Of a stretch of 64,000 nucleotides of DNA, positions 22,713-35,500 are shown one piece after another. The stretch comes from Pratylenchus scribneri (taxonomy: Eukaryota; Nematoda; Chromadorea; Rhabditida; Pratylenchidae), in assembly GCA_030063045.1 (NCBI GenBank), contig JAQSEB010000023.1:930001-994000 (forward strand), given 5' to 3'. Made by a program: the position numbers and the translations under genes. Within the stretch, counting starts at the first letter, position 1; each line of letters opens with the position of its first letter. The notes below the pieces were generated by a model. The model did no database searches. It saw only the letters and a list, made by a program, of their open reading frames with translations, and was not told the DNA's origin.

Positions 22713-25700
22713 ATGTCATCTATTTTTGTGCAAAAATGCACAACAATTCCAACAATTTTATTCCGTACACTTTCCACCCAATCTTCGGCCAATGCCCGCA
22801 AACAATTTGTGCAAGAATTGGCCGAAGAATTGGGTCAAATTCAAGTAGAAAAAATCATCCAAATTAAACCAAATTTCTATCCATTTTTTCATTAGTCCGC
22901 TGGCACTTTCAAATCGGAACGCATAATTTCCAGTGTCCAGGGTGCCGAAATCCATCTGCAAGACGGAGAGAGGCCGTTGTTGAATTTTTGCGCAAATAAT
23001 TATTTGGGATTGAGCTCACATCCAGCTCTGATTCAGGCCGCTAAAAATTGTTTAGACAGCCATGGGGCTGGTCTCAGTTCTGTTCGATTCATTTGTGGCA
23101 CACAAGTACCAAAAACGGATAAATAATAATTTAATTAATAATTCAATAAGAGAGAAAATTATCGTTGAATTTTTTATTATGATATACTGGATTCACTCAT
23201 CAGGCTTTATCCAACTTCTTTTTCTTTCCTTTTTCATGAAATAGGAAATCTCATTAACTATTGACCGTTCTTTTTGGCCATAGCTCAACAAGAAAGCAAT
23301 CAATTTTGGAAGGCGATATGTCATTTGAAAGCCCTAAATGTCCTCTAAAAAGTGGCATCAATAATTTTTTGAAAAATTAAAATAATTTATAGAAAAAAGC
23401 GGATTTTCCTCAAAACTAAGATTCATTATACTCAGATGCATGTAACCCGGTTAAATTTATATTATATTGAAATTAAAAAAGCAATTTAGTAGAGGTCATT
23501 TAGGGCTTTCAAATGGGTATACCGCCTACCTTAAATGGTTGTTGCCTAGCGGAACTGTTCGCTTAAAACTGTGGCAGCTTTTTAACAATTAAAAACATTC
23601 CCCACAGTTTATTGCGGACCCGACACTTGCGGACGAATCGGGCTGGAGCCGAAGTTGGTAAAGCTGGAGTGGCATTGTTTATAGCATATTATTAAGCATA
23701 AAATTAGCTATAAAATGATAACAAATATACTGGCCTATGTCGAATATTCACAGAGATATGGCCAAAAAATCGTTGATTTGATTAAAATTGTGTTTTTGGC
23801 TGTTTTTTGGCCATAAATCGGTGAATATTCAACATTGACCAAAACTTTTGATGCAATTTTGTAGCTAATTTTAGGCCTAATAATATGCCATAAACAATGC
23901 TACTCAAGCTTTACCACCTTCTGCTCCAGACCGTTTGGTCCGCAAGTATCGGGTCCGCAAGTGACGGCCACTGTTTTCTTCCTTTAAAATTGCTAGAGGC
24001 TCATATCATATCATTTATTCAATAAATTTTTCTGATGACCGTGAATGTTGAGGAATCATTTAATAAATATTTAAAAAAATGATTTGTTTCTTCTTTCATA
24101 TTAATTTCCTTTCCAAAAATCCAAAATTTCCCAAAGGACATTCATCGTCGGCTGGAACAATCGATTGCTCGTTTCCATGGGAGGCCGGATGCAATTCTTT
24201 ATGCGGCATGTTTTGACGCAAATGCCGGCCTATTTGAGGTGATAGCCGGCGAAGGAGATGCCATTCTCAGTGATGAGTTGAATCATGCCAGCATAATTGA
24301 TGGAATTCGATTGAGTAAGGCCAAAAGGATGCGATATAGACATTTGGATATGGAAGATTTGGAGCGGCAATTGGCCGAAACAAAAGGTGGGGGCATTGGG
24401 TAATTGATTAAATTGGAATATTTTGGGCAGATTGTAGACGACGAATCATCGCAACTGATGGAGTGTTCTCGATGGATGGCGATTTGGTCAGTGTGCCCTA
24501 AAATTCCATTAAAAATGAGTTTTTAATTTTACCAAAAAAAAAAAAAAACACTGAAATTTCCGAGAAAAAACATTGGAAATGCCAAAATAATTATAATGGT
24601 TTAAGATGGGTTTGTCCTACATTCACAAACCAAATATACCCAAAATTGGATAGAGCTGGTCAAGACGCATTGAATGGTATATAATTTGTTATGGTTTGGT
24701 CAACAATTAAAGGGTATTAAACGGTTTAAACCCATTTTGGTTTGGTCAACAATTAAAGGGTATTAAACGGTTTAAACCCATTTTGGTTTGGTCAACAATT
24801 AAAGGGTATTAAACGGTTTAAACCCATTTTGGTTTGGTCAACAATTAAAGGGTATTAAACGGTTTAAACCCATTTTGGTTTGGTCAACAATTAAAGGGTA
24901 TTAAACGGTTTAAACCCATTTTGGTTTGGTCAACAATTAAAGGGTATTAAACGGTTTAAACCCATTTTGGTTTGGTCAACAATGAATGGGTATTAAACGG
25001 TTTAAACCCATTATGGTTTGGTCAACAATTAAAGGGTATTAAACGGTTTAAACCCATTTTGGTTTGGTCAACAATTAAAGGGTATTAAACGGTTTAAATC
25101 CATTTTGGTTTGGTCAACAATTAAAGGGTATTAAACGGTTTAAACCCATTTTGGTTTGGTCAACAATTAAAGGGTATTAAACGGTTTAAACCCATTTTGG
25201 TTTGGTCAACAATTAAAGGGTATTAAACGGTTTAAACCCATTTTGGTTTGGTCAACAATTAAAGGGTATTAAACGGTTTAAACCCATTTTGGTTTGGTCA
25301 ACAATTAAAGGGTATTAAACGGTTTAAACCCATTTTGGTTTGGTCAACAATTAAAGGGTATTAAACGGTTTAAACCCATTTTTGTCTAATGGTTCAGGCC
25401 AAAATATAATCAAATGATGCGTTTTGAACAAATCTATGTATTCATCATTAGAAAATGTACAGATTTAGTTCTGAACCATTTTCGACATTTTAAATGTTTT
25501 ATAGGCAAAATAAATAGAGTATTTCCCAATGAATTCATTCCCCCTAAAGGCTCCTCTTCGTGACATTTTCTTTCTTGCCGACAAATATCGGGCCATTGTC
25601 TTTGTGGATGAATGCCACGCAACCGGATTGGTTGGCCCGACTGGGCGAGGCACTGAAGAACATTTTGGGCTGATGGGCCGAACGGAAATCATCAATTCCA

Positions 25701-26814
25701 CCCTGGGAAAGGCATTGGGCGGGGCAATGGGCGGTTACACAACGGGGCCAGCGGAATTGGTGCAAATGTTACGGCAACGTGCACGGCCATATCTCTTCTC
25801 AAATTCGTTGGCCCCACCGGTGGTTGGGAGTGCCCTAAAGGCGATGGAATTGTTGTCGAAGGAGGATAATCCATTTTTGGAGGCATTGGCCAAAAATGTT
25901 GCCCATTTTCGACGGGGAATGGCCAATGCCGGATTCCAGCTATTGGGCAATCCGGCGCATCCTATATGTCCAATTCTGTTGGGCGAGGCGAAATTGGCAA
26001 AGGAATTTGCTGAACAAATGTTGAAGGAAGGGTAAAAACTGGAATGAATTTAACAGAATTCAGTACTGCAAATAACTTGGCCTATTCTTTTGGTTAAAGC
26101 TCAACGAGGAAGCAACCAATTTGAGAAGGCAAAATTCCATTTGAAAGCCCTAAATGTCATCTAAAAAGGGGCTTTTTTAATTTTTTGGAAAATTAAAATC
26201 ATTTGTAAAATAAGCAGCTTTTCCCTCAAAAATATGGATTTATTACACTCAAAGACATGTAACTTTTTTAAAGTTTCATATTAGTTTTAATAGGCCACTT
26301 TGTAGAGGACACTTTAGGCTTTAAAATTATATATCGCCTTTCCAACGCAGGGCCGTAGCCAGGAATTCGTGATGGGGAGGGCGCCTAGGTGGATGGGGAG
26401 GACGCGCCCCTAAATTTTTTAATTTTTTCTCCTAATTTTTCAATTTTTCACTCTTTTTTCCTAAAATTTTCGGGTCATGTGGTTGGCGCGCTCCACCTGC
26501 GCCAACCGGCTAATGCTTCGCTGAGTTATGAGCCAAAGCCGCTCTGGGTACTCTCTTCAGCAGTACTGAATTATTCCTATTCAAATTGGAAATAATTTGA
26601 ATTTTTCAGCATTTATGTGATTGGCTTTCCATTCCCAGTTGTGCCCAAGGGAAAGGCGCGAATTCGAGTGCAGGTCTGCGGCAAACAAAGAATGATTATA
26701 TTTCATATATTTATTTGATTATTTTGCCAGATTTCTGCCTCTCATTCTCGTGAACAAATTGAAAAATGTATTGAGGCTTTCAGACGGGTTGGCCAAAGAA
26801 TGTGCGTAATTTAA
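22713..26814 (+). CDS. GCAT: glycine C-acetyltransferase (2-amino-3-ketobutyrate CoA ligase), mitochondrial
   Basis: Seven exons in phase: 22713-22844, 22896-23105, 24137-24386, 24431-24486, 25550-26031, 26610-26673, 26731-26814; 425 aa, the usual length for animal GCAT. It cleaves 2-amino-3-oxobutyrate with CoA to glycine and acetyl-CoA, the second step of threonine degradation, in the mitochondrial matrix. The N-terminus ([20 protein letters not shown]) is rich in hydroxyl residues with K/R and no acid, as in a transit peptide. PLP fold-type I alpha-oxoamine synthase landmarks are all present: [66 protein letters not shown], and the PLP-lysine in [11 protein letters not shown] (Lys270). [10 protein letters not shown] and [15 protein letters not shown] follow. 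The match is close to the vertebrate family along its full length. No key residue is missing, so it should be functional. Introns 2, 4 and 5 carry mobile elements. Confidence 0.95.
23250..23565. mobile_element. FBa foldback element
   Basis: Left end CTTTTTGGCCATAGCTCAAC, arm GGAAGGCGATATGTCATTTG; right arm GCTTTCAAATGGGTATACCG. In GCAT intron 2. Confidence 0.65.
23605..23974. mobile_element. FBc foldback element
   Basis: Ends GCGGACCCGACACTTGCGGA (23613) and TCCGCAAGTATCGGGTCCGC (ending 23958) are inverted with one mismatch. Pairing continues inward through GCTGGAG, GGCATTGTTTATAGCATATT / AATATGCCATAAACAATGC. The centre also folds (GTCGAATATTCACAGA / GGTGAATATTCAACATTGA). GC-rich ends and an AT-rich core; no ORF. 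Only copy seen in the window. In GCAT intron 2. Confidence 0.7.
24580..25487 (+). mobile_element. M46 element, about 15 units
   Basis: A near-perfect 46-bp periodicity, with the unit starting at 24701, 24747 and so on to about 25380. One variant unit (AATGAATGGG) is near 24985. Left arm GGATAGAGCTGGTCAAGACG is intact; the right terminus is degenerate (TTTCGACA). In GCAT intron 4 (24487-25549). Confidence 0.8.
26070..26560. mobile_element. FBa foldback element interrupted by a second insertion
   Basis: The left half is normal (TTTTGGTTAAAGCTCAACGA). The right half is split: TATATCGCCTTTCCAA, then about 160 bp of foreign sequence, then CGCTGAGTTATGAGCCAAAG. In GCAT intron 5. Confidence 0.6.
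26343..26505. mobile_element. short GC-ended insertion inside an FBa copy
   Basis: Begins CGCAGGGCCGTAGCCAGGAA, has GGCGCCTAGGTGGATGG near the left and GGCGCGCTCCACCTGCGCC near the right (partly inverted), with a T-rich centre. The CAGGGCCGTAGCCAGG start resembles ends of DNA transposons in other animals, but I cannot place the family. Confidence 0.4.
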
Positions 26815-26923
26815 AAGAACAAAATATCATCATTCATCAAAAAATAGCAAAAAATGTGCTATGTTTATTAATTTTGATCGGAATTTGGAGGAATAAAAGA
26901 AAAGGGAATATTTAATTTGCCAG

Positions 26924-27210
26924 TAAAAGTATTGAAATTGAAGCCCGAAAACGGTTTCTAGACCCATAAACCTTATATTCAATCAATAAATCTTATCAAG
27001 ACGAATCATGTGATTATATTTTGGCTTTGGATATAACCAATTCTAATTTAGTTTTGAACCATTAAACCACAATGGGTTTGGACCGTTTAATACCCTTTAA
27101 TTATTGAACAAACCATAACAAATTATATACCATTGAATGCGTCACCATCCAATTTTGGGTATATTTGGTTTTCGAATGTTAGACAACCCTTCCTTAAACT
27201 ATTATAGTTA
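26924..27210 (-). mobile_element. M46 element with a single unit
   Basis: Reverse orientation: AATCATGTGATTATATTTTGG arm, one GGACCGTTTAATACCCTTTA unit, then CATAACAAATTATATACCAT and TTTTGGGTATATTTGGTTTT. This is the family with essentially no tandem expansion. Lies between GCAT and the hAT element. Confidence 0.7.
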
Positions 27211-27261
27211 TTTACCCTTCAAAAAATGGAATTTAATATAAAAATGTGCTATGTTTATTTG

Positions 27262-29400
27262 TAGGGCTGGCAAATATAGTTATTTAACTATTTTATGCGG
27301 AGCATTATTTATGCATAAAAACGCAATAAAAAACATATCTAACTTGGTTTGAGCCCAAAATATTGAACTTTTTTTCAACTTTTTTCACTATTTTTAACTA
27401 TTTTGCTACCTTTGCAACTATTTAACTATTTGATCACTATTTCAGCCCAAAACAACTATTTTATATAACTTTTTTTTGGAAATTTCTTAAAAATGCCACC
27501 AAATAATACAAAATATGCATTGTTTCGCCAGTGGATTGATCGATTAAATGGAAATTCAGTTTATACAATCAATACTACCAAAGAGGGTAAAGGGATTTAT
27601 TGTGAAGCGTGTCAACAACAGGTTTATATAAAATTTACAACGACCAATAGACAACGGGAATTTGTTCAACAAAAGGTTATTCAACAAAAATGTTCTACAA
27701 TACTATTTGGTCATTTAAAACAACACAATGAAACATTGAAGCATAGACGTGCCCTTCTTCGAGTTTCAGAAAAGGAAAAACGACAAAAACAACAATTTTT
27801 GGACGCAACAACCTCAAATATTCCCGACCAATTCACATTCGATTTGGCCTCATCTTTAATTTCGGCTAACATTCCTTTTTTCAAAATTGAGAATGGCGTT
27901 TTTCGAGGATTTTTGGAACGAGAAACTGGCAAAAATATTCCATCTCGGAGGATATTGGGAAATTATTTGGAACATTGTTTTAAACAGGTTTTTGATAATT
28001 GATACAAAAATTTTTTGATGAAATTTAAGAAAATGGATGGAATTATTGAGGAATTTGCCGGCAAATATTATTGGGTTAGTGTTGATGAAACTTGTGATCG
28101 AGCAGGACGTTGCATGGCCAACCTTCTAGTGGGAATTTTGGATGGAAAACAATGGAATGAACCAAAGTTAATAGCAGTGAAAGAATTAGATAAAGTCGAT
28201 TCGGACCACGTTGCCAGATTTGTGGATGAAGGATTGGGTGAATTTGAATTAAAATTGTTTAATATTTTAATTGTGTTTTAAGCAAAATATTCATTGGAAA
28301 AAAGCAAATGCCTTTTGTTTTGCACCGACGCGGCAGCTTACATGAAAAAAGCTTGCCGCGATTTGAAAGTATAAAAGAATGTATAATTTTAATAAATGTT
28401 CATATATAGGTTTTCTACCCAAATGCCTTCCACATTACATGTTTGGCGCATTCTCTACACAGAGTGGCAGAAAAAATAAGGCAAATTTTTCCAATGGTCG
28501 ATAAAATGATTGCAAAAACAAAAGCGGTTTTCGTCAAGGCCCCCAGCCGAGTAAAAACTTTTCGGGAGATGAATCCAACAATTCCATTGCCTCCAAAACC
28601 AATTCTCACGCGCTGGGGAACTTGGTTAATTGCGGCTGAATATTATTGGAATAATTTTCGATCAGTTCAAAACGTATTTTTTTAGAATTTAAAAATGATT
28701 TTTTGTAAAATATCAATTTAGGTTTTGAATACTTTAGACCCGAACGATGCCGTCGCAATTGAGGAAAGTTTGGCCTGTTATACAAATGCTGTTTGGCAGG
28801 ACCTCGCCTATATCCAATCTAATTTTGCCAAATTGGCCGAATCGATCACAAAATTGGAAAAACAAGGCCTATCCATTTATGAACAATTGCAAATCTTTGG
28901 CGAAGTACAAGATGAAATGGAAATGGCAATCGGAGAAAGTGCAGAACAAATTCAAGAGAAATTCAAGTTTATTGTTTCCAATAATCCCGGAATCGAAATC
29001 ATGTCCCAAATCTGCAATATTCTTTCTGGCCAAAACAATAATTGTGATGTTTCGCCAAATCTAATTCCATTTTACAAATATTCACCACTCACATCTTGTG
29101 ATGTTGAGCGTTCTTTCTCTATGTATAAGTCTATTTTGGCTGATAATCGAATGAGTTTCAACATTAATAATCTCGAAATGTATCTGATTTGCAATTATAA
29201 CCAAGAACGATCTGATCAATGAATTTTTTAAATCTCTTTCTATTTTTAACCTTTTATTTCGATAAAAAATTGTAACTTTTTTTGAAATTTTTGTCACTAT
29301 TTTGGGTTTTTGCAACTATTTATGTAACTATTTTGCGATTTTTGGCAACTATTCTAGTTAACTATTTTGCGATTTTTGGCAACTATTTTTGCCAGCCCTA
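27262..29400 (+). mobile_element. complete hAT-superfamily DNA transposon
   Basis: 2139 bp. Termini TAGGGCTGGCAAA at 27262 and its perfect inverse TTTGCCAGCCCTA ending at 29400, with the inverted match extending (one mismatch) through ATAGTT. An 8-bp target duplication TTTATTTG flanks it exactly (27254-27261 and 29401-29408), the hAT hallmark. Subterminal regions carry repeated AACTATTTT motifs on both sides, as expected for transposase binding. Encodes the transposase at 27493-29222. It lies between GCAT and unc-41 and breaks neither gene. Confidence 0.95.
27493..29222 (+). CDS. hAT transposase, apparently intact
   Basis: Five exons, all in phase: 27493-27987, 28030-28237, 28283-28368, 28410-28673, 28722-29222; 517 aa. 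The introns are 41-48 nt with GT..AG, and each removes what would otherwise be a stop. N-terminal BED-like zinc finger: YCEACQQQV then HLKQHNETLKH. RNase H-like core: Asp184 in VSVDET, Asp250 in FCTDAAAYMKKA, Glu480 in SCDVERSFSMYK. Between them are CLAHSLHRVAE and LTRWGTWLIAA, typical of the hAT core and insertion domain. The C-terminal dimerisation segment ends NNLEMYLICNYNQ. No frameshift or nonsense codon remains once the introns are removed. Nuclear; cut-and-paste transposition. Confidence 0.9.
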
Positions 29401-29541
29401 TTTATTTGCATCAGAATTTCGAATTTGTGAGAGGAATAAAAGGAAAAATATAAAATTTAAAATTATTGTTTTGTTTTTGATTGCTTTCGAATTATCAATT
29501 TGAGATCAATTTCCACATTCCCAAAAGTGAATTCCTCCTCC

Positions 29542-32500
29542 TCAATATCCATATCCTTTCATGTCAATTTGGATGACTGGGAATGCGCGGGTTGGTTCCT
29601 CGTCGCTGCTACTACTGCTCGATTTCCTCCTTCCAATTTGTCCTCCACCACCTTCGCCCCCATTTTCCTCTGATGGCCTCGGTGGCAAATTATCATCCGG
29701 CAATTCGATTCGATATCTGAATGAATTATTTATTTATTCTTCCATAAATATTTTCTCGAAGAAGCCCAACTTATCGCCATTTGAAATAACTTTTCAGGAA
29801 TGAACCTATTTTGTTGATTTTAGTATCAAATTAAAGAGCAGACTTTTGATTATCAAATAATATTAATTTTATTTAAATTGGTTCAGAAATGATGGAATTA
29901 TGCCCTAAAAACCACTGCAATTTTCACTAATCCATAGTATGAAGGTCATTTTAATTGTTTATTTTTGGCATCTTCATTAATTCTAAAGCCAATCTAAATA
30001 AAATTAATATTATTTGATAGCCAAAAGTCTGCTCTTTAATTTGATTATAAAATTCTTAAAATAATTCATTTTATAAGATATAATAAATGGCTTTGCACCC
30101 TGCCAATTCATTTCCTCACCCTTCATGTCTATTTTGCACTTCATCCGGATTGAATGCTGGAACATGTTTGGTCGGTTCCTCGGCCACTTTTTCCGGTGCC
30201 CCCGGGTCTTCCACCATTTCCGCATCCAAATCAGGACATTGGACATAGTCAATTTCAATACTAAATTAAAAATTTTAAATTTACAAATCAAATTAAATCT
30301 CCAATATCGTCATTTCAATACCTGGGCCATTATTTCGAACATAACTCAGAGAGGTATTAGCCAATCTGGGAAGGCAATATACCATTTTAAAGCCCAAAGT
30401 GCCCTTACATTAATGGCCTATTTTAAAATTTTAGGAGAATCTAATTTTAAAAAGTTAAATACCTTTGAGTATAATGGACCTAAATTTTTTGTCTCATGAG
30501 GGAAAGACGCTTTTTTATAAAATTTTTTAAATTTTTCAAATAATTTATTTAGCCACTTTTTAGAGGACATTTAGTGTTTTCGAATGGCATATAGCCTTCT
30601 AAAATTGGTTGCTTCCTTGTAGAGTTATGGCCAAAAAATTAGCCCAAGTACTCAATTTTGATCCCCTCAATCCCCGCCCTCAAATTTCCTACTTATAATG
30701 GCATTTGGCCACGTATCGAACGAATTTTTCCACTCGTTCACTGTCCTCATGCTGTTCCACACCAACCGATCGGATCACGGTGTTACTGATGACCGCCAGC
30801 GGCATTGTGAATTCCACATGGCATTGAGGTAGGAATGTTTCGGGCATCAAATCGAATGAGGACAGCTCAAAACGGCATCTTCAAAACAATGAAATTTACG
30901 GTCAATTTTATTATGAATTTAACTGACTTCAGTGCATATGCCTTGTATGCGGCACTTTGTTTGTCCGGCAGCCGGGGAATGCGCCAAACCAGTGAGCGGA
31001 ATAAATGTTCATATTTGGCCTCGCCCGTGCCCACCTTGATGAATTTATATGAAATATAAAATTGGCCCAATTTTCTCCCTTAATATTTGGGTTACAAAAA
31101 AACAATAAATCTGATTTTAAACTCTTTTTTTAATTATTCAATTAATTTTGTACAAATTCATACACCCAAATTTGTCTTCTCGTACCAACTTGGCGCCGTG
31201 TAAAATAACTCATCAAGTACTAAACCAATTTTGATGATTTTAGTATCAATTTAAAGAGCAGACTTTTGGCTATCAAATGATATTGATTTTATTTAAATTT
31301 GGTTCAGAATTGATGAAGTTATGGCCAAAAAAACAATTTAATATTAACTTTACTATGGACTAGCGAAATTTTCAGTGATTTTTGTCATAATTTCATCAAT
31401 TCTGAATCAATTTAAATAAAATTAATATTCATTGATAACCAAAAGCCGGCTCTTTTAATTTGACACTAAAAATCGTTAAAATTTGTTAAAACCTTGATGA
31501 GTTATTTTAAATGACGACAAGTTTTTGGCCTGTCAGCAAGATGTGAGCTGCTCCAAAACATTGCCTATTATTAATTATAGGAATGGTTATGTTGTGAGTT
31601 TAAACATTAAAATTATATTATTCTGAGAAAATTGCCTAAAAAGTAACATTTGGAAACAATGGGACGATTTTGTGTGTATTCAAATTTGTCTAAAATTATT
31701 CGCCCCTCATCAATAAGCTTAATTAGTGCCAATGCCCGTTGCCTTCCCCAACCCTTCACCTCAATCAAGCATGGCTCATTCTGTTGTACAGTGCCCATTA
31801 GCTTGTCCTTCAAATTCTTCACCCTTCCCGGCTTTCGGCTCTTTGAATGCACCGATCCAACGCCCCAATGCCTTTCCTCACGGAAAATGTAAATCCACGC
31901 TTCCGGCAACGGAAACCGAATTTGAATGTCCTCACAGGGGATTGCCCTCGTCGATTCGGTTGTGCCCTTTGCCCTTTGTTGATGGACGGCTGCCATTGCA
32001 TCAATGCGAATTTCCACTTTGGAGCCGGCCATTCGCATTACGCATTTCACGTTCAGCGGCTTTTCCCTGTTGCGGGGAGGGCGCACCCGGAAACGCATTA
32101 TTTCGAAGAAACAACCGTCTGGGGGTTGTAGACGAACAACCTGAGCAAATGAAAATTTATTTATCGATTTTTCAATTTGTTATTGGAAATCAAAGAGTAA
32201 AAAGGATGCATAAAATCATTGCAATTTCAGTTTATAAGTCTTCTTTTGGCCATAGCTCGAGAAGGAAGCAACTAATTTTGGAAGACGATATATCATTCGA
32301 AAGCTCTAAATGTCCTCTAAAAAGTGGCTTAACTAATTTTTTGATAAATTAAAAAACTTGTAGAAAAATGGCTTTTCCTTCAAAAATACAGGTCAATTAG
32401 ACTCAAAGACATTTAATTTTTTAAATAGATGAGTTTTCCTAAAATCTATAAGGCCACTTTTTTGAGGACTTTCAGAGCTTTAAAATGGCATATTACCTTC

Positions 32501-35500
32501 CCAAATTGGTTGCTTCCCTGTTAAGATATGGCCAAAAGAACGGTATAGGTATTCAATCTATACCGTATCCTATACTTATATTTCGAGGAGAATCATACTA
32601 TAATAATGCCTATGGCACATTACATTTGATGGGATGATGGGAGGATATTTGTCTTTCCCTTGTTGAAAAGAAGAGAAAGAAAATTTTCCCTTCCTTGCGA
32701 AAATATGATTGATGGGTATATCCCTTTCTTTTTTCCTCATTGGTTATGGCATACAGTATACATACAACACTCAAATTGATCTAATAAGCCATTTATATAA
32801 ATTAACATAACTCATCTCAAACGAAAGCATTTTTGACAATTTTGGTGTCATTTTATAGAGCAAAGAATTCTCTATCAAATTTTTTCAAAATGGTTTTTTA
32901 ATATCTAATTTTTATTGTTTAATTTGGAATTTAATTTAAGTCAATTATTTCATCAATAAATCTCGGTCATTATTTTGATTATATCTCAATTGGATAGTAA
33001 CTGATTTGGGAAGGAGGAATACCATTGAAAAGCCAAATAAGTTCTTATAATTTTTTAAATTAAAATTTTATGAATAAACTTTCAAAAGAGATATATGTCT
33101 TTGAGTTTAATAAACCCAAATTTTCTTGGTTATCTCGGGAAAAGCCGCTTTTTCCTAAAATTATTTTAACTTTTCAAAAAAATGTTAAAGTCACTTTTTA
33201 ATGGCATAGCGCCTTCCAAAATTGGCTACTTCCATGTTGAGCTATAGCCAAAAGAATGGCCCAAATATTGAAAGGGCGGTTTGACTGCTTACTTGATCCT
33301 CCTCCCAAACAGTTTTATCCACACTTTCATGGAATTCTGCACCCTCAAAACGAATCCATCGTTCCGTGTACATTGGCAAAATGTCCTTCCTTCTGACCAC
33401 CTCCTTTCCCTCTCGCCGCCTATCATTGAGGCCAATCTCGAGGAAAGGCATACCGGATAGGAAGGAAAGGCAAAAAAGGCGGACCCGGGCCTTTTGGTCG
33501 TGTACAAATCCGTCTCTGTCCACTCGGGCTTCGTATTCATCGTAGCAATGAATCTGTGAATTTATTAATTTAATCAGATATTTCTCTTTTCTAAGGAGCA
33601 GCTCAATTTATCGCCCGGGATCAACTTCCACACGAACGTTTATAATTCACCAAGAACTGAACCAATTTTAATGATTTTAGTATCAAATTAAAGAGCAGAC
33701 TTTTGGCTATCAAATAATATTAAATTTATTTAAATTGGTTCAGAAATGATGAAGTTATGGCCAAAAAGCAATTATAAATGACATTTACTATGGATTAGCG
33801 AAAATTTCAGTTCGTTTTTTGGTCATAATTTCATCAATTCTGAGCCAATTTAAATAAAATTAATATCAATCGATATCCAAAAGTCTGCTCTTTAATTTGA
33901 TACTAAAATCATCAAAGTTGGCTTACTCCTTGATGAGTTATAAACGGCGTCAAATAGCCTCATGGACAAGTCAAAACATATCCCTCCTCATTTTCTGACC
34001 TGCACTTCATCCTGCCTATAAACCGGAGCAATTTCACGTTTTGCCGGACACCGAAAGAGGATGTCCTCAATGGCTTGCGTGAATGTGGCCATCAGCTGAT
34101 CATCCAGTGAGCCGAATTTGGCCAAAACCGTGCATTGGGCCGCATGTTCCAAAGGGAGCCCATATTTGGTGATGTGGCCTTCAACGAGCCGTGAAATTTG
34201 TCCTGGCCTAATGCCCACTCTCTCCTTGTAGAGAACATGTTGCAGTTTGACCGTATGAATTTTGCCATAAACATCATAGGCTTGAAGTGTGTTGTCCGAA
34301 AGGGAATATGATGCCTAGAAAAAAAATGTTGGTAAAATTGGATAAAATTAATTAAATTTGCCGAAAATATTGTTTAAATTTTATCCTGGAACTAAACTTT
34401 ATAAAATCAATCGATAGATCTCATCATTTTGGCGATGGGTTAACTAATTCTAACTTAGTTTTGAACCATTAAACCAAAACGGGTTTAAACCGTTTAATAC
34501 CCTTTAATTGTTGACCAAAGCAAAATGTGTTTAAACCGTTTAATACCCTTTAATTGTTGACCAAACCAAAATGGGTTTAAACCGTTTAATACCCTTTAAT
34601 TGTTGACCAAACCAAAATGGGTTTAAACCGTTTAATACCCTTTAATTGTTGACCAAACCAAAATGGGTTTAAACCGTTTAATACCCTTTAATTGTTGACC
34701 AAACCAAAATGGGTTTAAACCGTTTAATACCCTTTAATTGTTGACCAAACCAAAATGGGTTTAAACCGTTTAATACCCTTTAATTGTTGACCAAACCAAA
34801 ATGGGTTTAAACCGTTTAATACCCTTTAATTGTTGACCAAACCAAAATGGGTTTAAACCGTTTAATACCCTTTAATTGTTGACCAAACCAAAATGGGTTT
34901 AAACTGTTTAATACCCTTTTATTGTTGACCAAACCAAAATGGGTTTAAACCGTTTAATACCCTTTAATTGTTGACCAAACCAAAATGGGTTTAACCCGTT
35001 TAATACCCTTTAATTGTTGACCAAACCAAAATGGGTTTAAACCGTTTAATACCCTTTAATTGTTGACCAAACCAAAATGGGTTTAAACCGTTTAATACCC
35101 TTTAATTGTTGACCAAACCAAAATGGGTTTAAACCGTTTAATACCCTTTAATTGTTGACCAAACCAAAATGGGTTTAAACCGTTTAATACCCTTTAATTG
35201 TTGACCAAACCAAAATGGGTTTAAACCGTTTAATACCCTTTAATTGTTGACCAAACCAAAATGGGTTTAAACCGTTTAATACCCTTTAATTGTTGACCAA
35301 ACCAAAATGGGTTTAAACCGTTTAATACCCTTTAATTGTTGACCAAACCAAAATGGGTTTAAACCGTTTAATACCCTTTAATTGTTGACCAAACCAAAAT
35401 GGGTTTAAACTGTTTAATACCCTTTTATTGTTGACCAAACCAAAATGGGTTTAAACCGTTTAATACCCTTTAATTGTTGACCAAACCAAAATGGGTTTAA

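Noticed and set aside
22372..22848. 158-codon plus-strand ORF upstream of and overlapping GCAT exon 1
   Set aside because: Begins inside an FBa element and overlaps the GCAT transit-peptide exon in another frame; Phe/Pro-rich with no recognisable domain.
27988..28029. In-frame stop codon breaking the hAT transposase
   Set aside because: The stop lies inside a 42-nt GT..AG intron with phase 0 on both sides; the same explanation covers the other three apparent breaks.
31726..32352. 208-codon plus-strand ORF
   Set aside because: Lies antisense to unc-41 exon 17 (mu-homology domain), which has strong protein evidence and phased junctions; this is a shadow frame.
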